Shown here: piece by piece, positions 27,138 through 32,515 of the stretch
Position numbering within the stretch: the first letter of the stretch is position 1
How the letters are laid out: every line of letters starts with the position of its first letter
Source of the DNA: Arcanobacterium sp.
GTDB lineage: Bacteria; Actinomycetota; Actinomycetes; Actinomycetales; Actinomycetaceae
Assembly: GCA_022768785.1 (NCBI GenBank)
Contig: JALELI010000042.1
Location: 1 to 32,515, forward strand
Length of the DNA: 32,515 nt
Reading direction: 5' to 3'
The notes under the pieces: generated by a model
The model's database searches: none
The model's input: the letters and a program-made list of their open reading frames with translations, nothing else
What the model was told of the DNA's origin: nothing
Made by a program: the position numbers and the translations under genes

Positions 27138-27179
27138 AGTGATCGGAATTCGTCAAAACTTTGACAAATTCCGATCACT
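27138..27179 (-). terminator. Long near-perfect stem-loop between the GH112 gene and the ABC operon
   Basis: AGTGATCGGAATTCGTCAAA-AC-TTTGACAAATTCCGATCACT: 19 of 20 pairs; on the minus strand followed by TTCTTTC. Confidence 0.65.
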
Positions 27180-27187
27180 AGTGCTCT

Positions 27188-29455
27188 TTAGAGCTCAATC
27201 CACTCACTTTCAAGCGGTTCAAGAACGACGGAGCGCGCAAAGTTGCGTGCGCCCTGCACTATTCCACGCTGCCGCTCCCGGCTCACATTCGCCACAAGCA
27301 CCTTTTGCGCCCGCTCATAAAAAGCCACTTCGAGTGCCGGATTGGTGCTCACCCACGAGCTCTCCCACTGCGCTTCTCGGCCCGCTGCCCAGAAAATTGC
27401 GCGGTGTAGTAGCCGTGAATTGTCTATTGAATACGGCAACCCAGCCAGATACACAGCACGCCCTAAACCGAAATCATGCGCCGCAAGCGAGAGCCCCCTC
27501 CGCTCCCGCACTAGCTCGCTCGTGAATGGCTGAGTGGCCCAGATTCCTTCCACACCCTCTCCGGGCGAGAAGCACACAGCCCCATGGGCATCACTCGGCA
27601 AATCGGCGGTGATAAAATGTTCCTGAGCAGCGCGAGGATAGCGATCGGTGCTCAAACCCCAATCGAGCTCTTGATCTACGCCTAGCACATCGGCAAGCGC
27701 AAAGGTAGATCCGTGTTCAGAGGCGTAACGGTAATCGACAGCAGTGGGCTGCCCCACCCCGATCAATCCACCTCCACGCGCCACAAAATCTCGCACCGCC
27801 GTCTGTACATCTACATCTGCCCACGCAGCTCCACCCACAAAAGCAGTGCCCATCGTGCCTGCGTTGATCAGCACATCAACGTCTGCCAATGCCCCCGCCT
27901 TCACATCGTCAAAATCGATAAAGCGCACGGCAAAGGGCAGCCCCGCCAACGATTCAATCACCCCTTGATAGGAGTAAATCTCGCGATAATACAAAGCGTG
28001 AGCCACCATGTGCGTCATCCAGGTGCGGAGCTTCCCCCACGAATTCACGATTGCCACTCGAATAGGCGCATTTACTGGCCGCTCTCCGCCACCCACCTCA
28101 TGCAATGAACGGAATTCGGCAATGATCTGTTCAATCCGATCAATAAATTCCGGAAACTTCACAGCTAGTGAGAGATAGCCGCCATAGCCAATCCGATCGA
28201 GTGGATTGCGGATAATCGCTCGCCGAGCAGTGGCCCACGATTCGTTTGCTTCCCCAATCGGATCTCCTCCCTCACGAAATACATCCGGGAAGAAATATGG
28301 CAAAAACCTGCCCTCGGTGTATTTCACGCCTGGAATATCTGCGATCATGCGGCACGTGCACGCATTACCCACCGAGCCCACCACTGCATCGAGCCCGATA
28401 CTCGGGAAATATGGGCCATACGGCTCCGTGCCAATCCAGTTGTCTCCGAGAAACATCATTGCCTCACGGCCAGCGGTGTGCACCTTATCCACCAGCACTT
28501 TCGCTTTTTGCCCCACTCGCCGTGAGGTGAACTCCACCCAATCGCGGAAGTGAGCACTCGGCACTCGGAAAGATGAATTGTAGTATCCGGCGTCTACGAA
28601 ATCTTCTGGCCGGAGGGCATAGCCGTATTCTTTTTCAAAATCTTCCATAGCTGGCACTGAAACAGCTGCCGTATATCCAAACCAATCCACGTATTTCTCA
28701 CGGGCGTGATCGTTAAATACCAACGTAAAGTGATAGAAGAAAGTGGTAAAACGCACCACGTCTACTTCTGGGTGCTCTTCTAGCCACTCGTCGAGAGCCT
28801 CCTGAACGTGCGCCCACGTAGCTGGATATGCCGGGTCATAAGTTTTATCTTTCAGCTTATGGGGATTCTTCGCCCAATCGTTGGTGAGATAGTTATAGAT
28901 CTGAGTGGAATCCCAAATTTGGCGTGCCAAGAAATCCACAGTGTACACATGCTGCGGGTGTGGGTGAGCAATAGTGACGATCGCGCTCATACTCTCTTCA
29001 TCGAGAGCACCACTATCAGCTGCCTCACGTGCTCTATCAATTGGGTTCGCTGGCGCCTCACGCACACTCCACTCGGCCGGATCTAGGCTCTCTCCTGTGG
29101 TGCGATCGATCACCTGCCAATATTTCCCCAGATCGACGTTTAACTCTGGCGCAAATTGCTGCGCAAAATAGCCGTCCATCACGTTAATCTCGAGCGGCGC
29201 AGCGCTCGCAGCAGTGATTTTGGCGCTCATCAGATATTGGTGCACTCGCTCATCGGCGTGTGCTCTGCTCCACTCGTGGTCTCCACGTGATGGAAAATAA
29301 GTGGAATACACCTTATCCACCAGCTCTTTCGCAATGGCTGGCAGCTCTGTGCCATCAGAGTTGCGCACCGCATCTGGCCGTAAACGTGCCACTAGAGCAC
29401 GGATTGTATCGTCCATTCCAGTCTCGATGGGAAGAGTGAGACGTCCGCCTTCCAT
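27188..29455 (-). CDS. lnpA: 1,3-beta-galactosyl-N-acetylhexosamine phosphorylase (GH112; lacto-N-biose/galacto-N-biose phosphorylase)
   Basis: Strong recognition of the GH112 family: 'FTTFFYHFTLVFNDHAREKYVDWFGYTAAVSVPAMEDFEKEYGYALRPEDFVD', 'MMFLGDNWIGTEPYGPYF', 'GNACTCRMIADIPGVKYTEGRFLPYFFPDVF'. Likely ATG at 29455 after AAAGGAG (755 aa). Confidence 0.94.
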   Translation of the reverse strand: MEGGRLTLPIETGMDDTIRALVARLRPDAVRNSDGTELPAIAKELVDKVYSTYFPSRGDHEWSRAHADERVHQYLMSAKITAASAAPLEINVMDGYFAQQFAPELNVDLGKYWQVIDRTTGESLDPAEWSVREAPANPIDRAREAADSGALDEESMSAIVTIAHPHPQHVYTVDFLARQIWDSTQIYNYLTNDWAKNPHKLKDKTYDPAYPATWAHVQEALDEWLEEHPEVDVVRFTTFFYHFTLVFNDHAREKYVDWFGYTAAVSVPAMEDFEKEYGYALRPEDFVDAGYYNSSFRVPSAHFRDWVEFTSRRVGQKAKVLVDKVHTAGREAMMFLGDNWIGTEPYGPYFPSIGLDAVVGSVGNACTCRMIADIPGVKYTEGRFLPYFFPDVFREGGDPIGEANESWATARRAIIRNPLDRIGYGGYLSLAVKFPEFIDRIEQIIAEFRSLHEVGGGERPVNAPIRVAIVNSWGKLRTWMTHMVAHALYYREIYSYQGVIESLAGLPFAVRFIDFDDVKAGALADVDVLINAGTMGTAFVGGAAWADVDVQTAVRDFVARGGGLIGVGQPTAVDYRYASEHGSTFALADVLGVDQELDWGLSTDRYPRAAQEHFITADLPSDAHGAVCFSPGEGVEGIWATQPFTSELVRERRGLSLAAHDFGLGRAVYLAGLPYSIDNSRLLHRAIFWAAGREAQWESSWVSTNPALEVAFYERAQKVLVANVSRERQRGIVQGARNFARSVVLEPLESEWIEL

Positions 29456-29788
29456 TGCTGCTCCTTTGCTCGGGGAAGAATGTGCACCATCAGATTGGCA
29501 TATCTGCTCACAGCGCGCTACTAGCAATCACCACGTTGATCAGATCTTCCGGTCAAGCGCCGAAAAAATGACGCTGGAACAACTGGTTCATGCCACTGGT
29601 GCGGCTGAGCTTCGGCACACACAAGATACTACCAATCCAGCCCCGTGCATTCTGCGCACCCTGCACTCTCCACCGAACTCCACGATCAATCGAAATAGCA
29701 GCCACCCCAACTGCCAGACGGTGCTCACTAGGCTCACCGCCACTAACGAGAGAAGAGCGAGCCGAAGCTTTCCCTCAGCTACAGAGCT

Positions 29789-31162
29789 CTAGGCAGGCAG
29801 CACCTCCCGCATTCCGGAAATCGCCGTCACCGATCCGCTGCCCTCTAGCAGCACATCTCCGCTCCAGGCCACACCGCCACTAAAATGCCAATCGCCATGC
29901 ACTGTGAATGTGCGCACCTCTTTGAGCGATGGAATCGAGGGGAAGCGCGCATCAAAATCCGCCACAAATTGGAAATACTGCTTATCGAGATCCACCACCG
30001 GAGCTGCCGGAGCCACCAATGCGAGATGAGCATCTGGCGTGAGCTCGTAGGCGTCAGAGCGCAAGGTGAGCAGATCATTTGTAGTTTTCACAGGCAAGAA
30101 ACGGCTACGCGGCACTTCCACAGGTTGTGCGCCGTCAAAGCTCGCTACAATTGCGCCCATTGCGCACTCCAGCTGATACACCTCTGGAGACGTTTTATCT
30201 GTAGGATCCACATGTTTGCGGTTCCGTATTAGCGGCAGCCCCACCAGCCCATGCGTTTCGTGCAACAACTGCGACAACGCCCGCAAGTTAAACCACAAGT
30301 TGTTGGTGTGGAAGAACGGGTGGCGATGTTCATCTGTGAAATACTCCATTTGATCGTCAGGAGTTTGAGCGGTATCACGCAAGATCACCCGCCCATCGCT
30401 CTTGCGCCGAGCCAGATGGCCACCTTTCCGATCCGCAGCTGTGCGCACACACACCTCTGGCGCATACGGAGCTCCACTAGCGGCAAACCACGCAGCAATT
30501 TCCGCACTTGGCGTGGCTCCGAGGTTGTCTGCATTCGACGTCATCATGTATTCAAAGCCTTGCTCAAGCAAGGTATCCACCAGCCCCATATCAAAGAGCG
30601 TGGTGAAAATATCTCCGTGCCCTGGCGGGCACCACTCTAAGCTCGGGTCAGCTGGCCAGCTCACCGGCTCAAGCGTATCCACCAGTAGCTTCGGCTCTTT
30701 GCCTTGCAAGAAATCTTGAGGGAGCCCAGCTACGGCGATATCTTCCGGGATCGCCGCGAGCGTATCTGCCTGGGTGCGGAAAGAATCCATGAAAATCAGC
30801 GGCAAGCGCACGTGATACTTTTCCCGTGCAGCTCGCACCTGCGCGCAAATGATGTCGAGAAAAGTGTGCCCTGCTCGCACTGGAATTAGAGACTTTGCAT
30901 GATCGAGCCCCATCGAGGTGCCCAAGCCACCGTTGAGCTTGAGCATCACAGTTTTACTCAGGGCCTCACGTGCAGCTGTTGGATCTACCGTGCGCGCGAA
31001 TTCATCAGCACTATCCACCTGTGTGATCGGCTCAATCGTCTCCTCTGGAATCAGCCCAGTGGCGCCATCTGCCACTTGCTGCGCATAGCGCGTGAACACT
31101 TCAATCGCCAGTGGGCTTGCGCCAGCCTCGGCCATCTTTTCCCTCGCCGCTTCAAACGCCAT
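29789..31162 (-). CDS. UTP--hexose-1-phosphate uridylyltransferase (UDPGP type 1 family; UGPase-like)
   Basis: 'VMLKLNGGLGTSMGLDHAKSLIPVRAGHTFLDIICAQV', 'EWCPPGHGDIFTTL', 'MMTSNADNLGATPS', 'FHTNNLWFNL'. Confidence 0.92.
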   Translation of the reverse strand: MAFEAAREKMAEAGASPLAIEVFTRYAQQVADGATGLIPEETIEPITQVDSADEFARTVDPTAAREALSKTVMLKLNGGLGTSMGLDHAKSLIPVRAGHTFLDIICAQVRAAREKYHVRLPLIFMDSFRTQADTLAAIPEDIAVAGLPQDFLQGKEPKLLVDTLEPVSWPADPSLEWCPPGHGDIFTTLFDMGLVDTLLEQGFEYMMTSNADNLGATPSAEIAAWFAASGAPYAPEVCVRTAADRKGGHLARRKSDGRVILRDTAQTPDDQMEYFTDEHRHPFFHTNNLWFNLRALSQLLHETHGLVGLPLIRNRKHVDPTDKTSPEVYQLECAMGAIVASFDGAQPVEVPRSRFLPVKTTNDLLTLRSDAYELTPDAHLALVAPAAPVVDLDKQYFQFVADFDARFPSIPSLKEVRTFTVHGDWHFSGGVAWSGDVLLEGSGSVTAISGMREVLPA

Positions 31163-31322
31163 TCACGTGCCTTTCTCATTCGCTCACTTAGCTGCAGTGC
31201 AATATGGCAACACCACATAAATTCCATGCGCACTCGATACGCTCTCTCAGGAGCACATCTGTGGCCACATTGCCTGTAGCCACAAGCCGCACGCTTCTAG
31301 ATTAGATCACAGGCAGACAAGA

Positions 31323-31357
31323 AAAAAGGAGCTCAACATATTGCTCAGCTCCTTTTT
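31323..31357. terminator. Rho-independent terminator, structurally bidirectional
   Basis: AAAAAGGAGCT (31323-31333) / AGCTCCTTTTT (31347-31357), 13-nt loop; A- and T-tracts on either side. Confidence 0.85.
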
Positions 31358-31376
31358 CATCTGCACTCTCATACGC

Positions 31377-31451
31377 TCATGCGTTTGGGCGCTTGCCGTG
31401 ATTCGCGCTCTTCTTCGCGCGAGCACGCCGCTTATTTCCACGAGTAGACAT
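31377..31451 (-). CDS. 24-aa actinobacterial ribosomal peptide bL37-like
   Basis: Below the ORF-track cutoff; translated by hand: MSTRGNKRRARAKKSANHGKRPNA*. Very basic, C-terminal NHGKRPNA; GTGGAGG SD just upstream of the ATG; ends before the terminator at 31323-31357. Confidence 0.85.
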   Translation of the reverse strand: MSTRGNKRRARAKKSANHGKRPNA

Positions 31452-31518
31452 ACTCAACCTCCACAGAAAATCTGAACTATCGCTCACATTCTAATGGCCG
31501 CGCGCGATATTGCCGAAT

Positions 31519-31890
31519 CTAAGCACTCAGCTTCGCAGTGAGTTGAGAAATCTTCACCCGCAAAGCCTCTGGAGCATGTTCCGAGCAGCTACGCTTGAGC
31601 ACCTCCCGGAATTTAATTTCAGCACTCACCGCCGGCCCGCAGTGATCACAATGCGCCGAATGCTCCAGCATCATCTTCTCGAGCTCTTCCGGCATCACAT
31701 GATCAACAAGTTCAAACAGATTTTCCAACACTGGTTCACACGCAGACGGCAACGCCTCAGAATTTTCCGCACCACGAGCCGCTGCACCCGAGGGCCCACA
31801 GCCGCACGCTTCAAGTTGCGCCATCAGCTGTGCAAAGTGTTCGCGTGAGCCGATCTCCGGGGCGCGCTTCTCCGCTTCACGCTCGCTCAT
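31519..31890 (-). CDS. RsrA/RshA-like mycothiol-system zinc anti-sigma factor
   Basis: ZAS motif H-SAH-C-DH-C ('[14 protein letters not shown]'); start overlaps the sigma gene stop. Confidence 0.88.
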   Translation of the reverse strand: MSEREAEKRAPEIGSREHFAQLMAQLEACGCGPSGAAARGAENSEALPSACEPVLENLFELVDHVMPEELEKMMLEHSAHCDHCGPAVSAEIKFREVLKRSCSEHAPEALRVKISQLTAKLSA

Positions 31891-32498
31891 TTCTTCTCCT
31901 TCACTTTGTAGCCCAGCTCTTTTGCGTAGTCTGCAAGCACTTCTCGCAGTTGCGCCCGCCCGCGGTGCAAACGGCTCATCACCGTGCCAATCGGCGTGCC
32001 CATAATCTCGGCAATCTCTTGATAGGAGAAACCCTCCACATCGGCAAGATACACCGCGGTGCGCCGATCTGATGGCAACGCTTCGAGAGCATCACGGATC
32101 TCAGAATCAGGCAAATTTTCCAACGCCTCCGCCTCAGCGGAAGGCATACCAGTGGAATGATGCGAAGCGGCTTTATATTCCTGCCAATCCTCCACCTCAG
32201 CTGAATCTGCCTCTTTAGGCCGCCGTTGCGCCTTGCGATAGTTGGAGATAAACGTGTTGTTGAGAATGCGGTAGAGCCAGGCCTTGAGGTTCGTGCCCGG
32301 CTTGTACTGCTGAAACGCCGCAAAAGCCTTCATGTAGGTTTCCTGCACGAGATCTTCTGCGTCTTGTGGCGAGCGAGTGAGCCGCATAGCGGCACCATAG
32401 AGCTGATCGACGTATGGGATCGCTTCCTGCTCAAATCGAGCCGCCCGCTCCCGCTCACTCTCTTGCGCATCTGCGCGTATCAATTCTTCTACCATCAT
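31887..32498 (-). CDS. ECF sigma factor, SigR/SigH/RpoE-like
   Basis: Region 2 '[49 protein letters not shown]', region 4 '[32 protein letters not shown]'. Confidence 0.93.
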   Translation of the reverse strand: MMVEELIRADAQESERERAARFEQEAIPYVDQLYGAAMRLTRSPQDAEDLVQETYMKAFAAFQQYKPGTNLKAWLYRILNNTFISNYRKAQRRPKEADSAEVEDWQEYKAASHHSTGMPSAEAEALENLPDSEIRDALEALPSDRRTAVYLADVEGFSYQEIAEIMGTPIGTVMSRLHRGRAQLREVLADYAKELGYKVKEKK

Positions 32499-32515
32499 TT
32501 ATAGCTTAGCGTGAA

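Noticed and set aside
29301-29792. 163-aa plus-strand ORF spanning the GH112/uridylyltransferase gap
   Set aside because: Partly antisense to GH112; no recognisable motif or convincing SD; the gap looks like a promoter region.

Overview
Actinobacterial chromosomal window (Actinomycetaceae-like by gene content; this is inference) with about 26 protein genes. From left to right: (i) a sialidase, CUT1 ABC importer and FadR-type GntR regulator locus, with an HSL-type esterase next to it that shares a 14-nt operator-like motif; (ii) a housekeeping block of GDPD, M23 peptidase, two translationally coupled CNNM/CorC-like membrane proteins, a fused E2-E1 2-oxoglutarate decarboxylase/dehydrogenase (Kgd) and a degenerate SGNH-fold protein; (iii) a large amino-sugar/galactoside island (about 17.1-31.2 kb) with a ROK kinase, PfkB (tagatose-6-P/1-phosphofructokinase type), class II ketose-bisphosphate aldolase, SIS isomerase/deaminase, two tandem DeoR paralogs, a 72-aa membrane protein, a CUT1 ABC importer, a GH112 lacto-N-biose/galacto-N-biose phosphorylase and a UTP-hexose-1-P uridylyltransferase; (iv) the end of the window with a 24-aa bL37-like ribosomal peptide (absent from the supplied ORF track), an RsrA-like anti-sigma factor and a SigR/SigH-like sigma factor. 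The best candidate for an undescribed system is island (iii): a mucin-type galacto-N-biose route that appears to pair GNB phosphorolysis with a tagatose-6-phosphate branch instead of the bifidobacterial NahK/GalT/GalE set. Several strong intergenic stem-loops, degenerate ~60-bp-period repeats and candidate operators are also reported. No computation was run; all alignments were done by eye.
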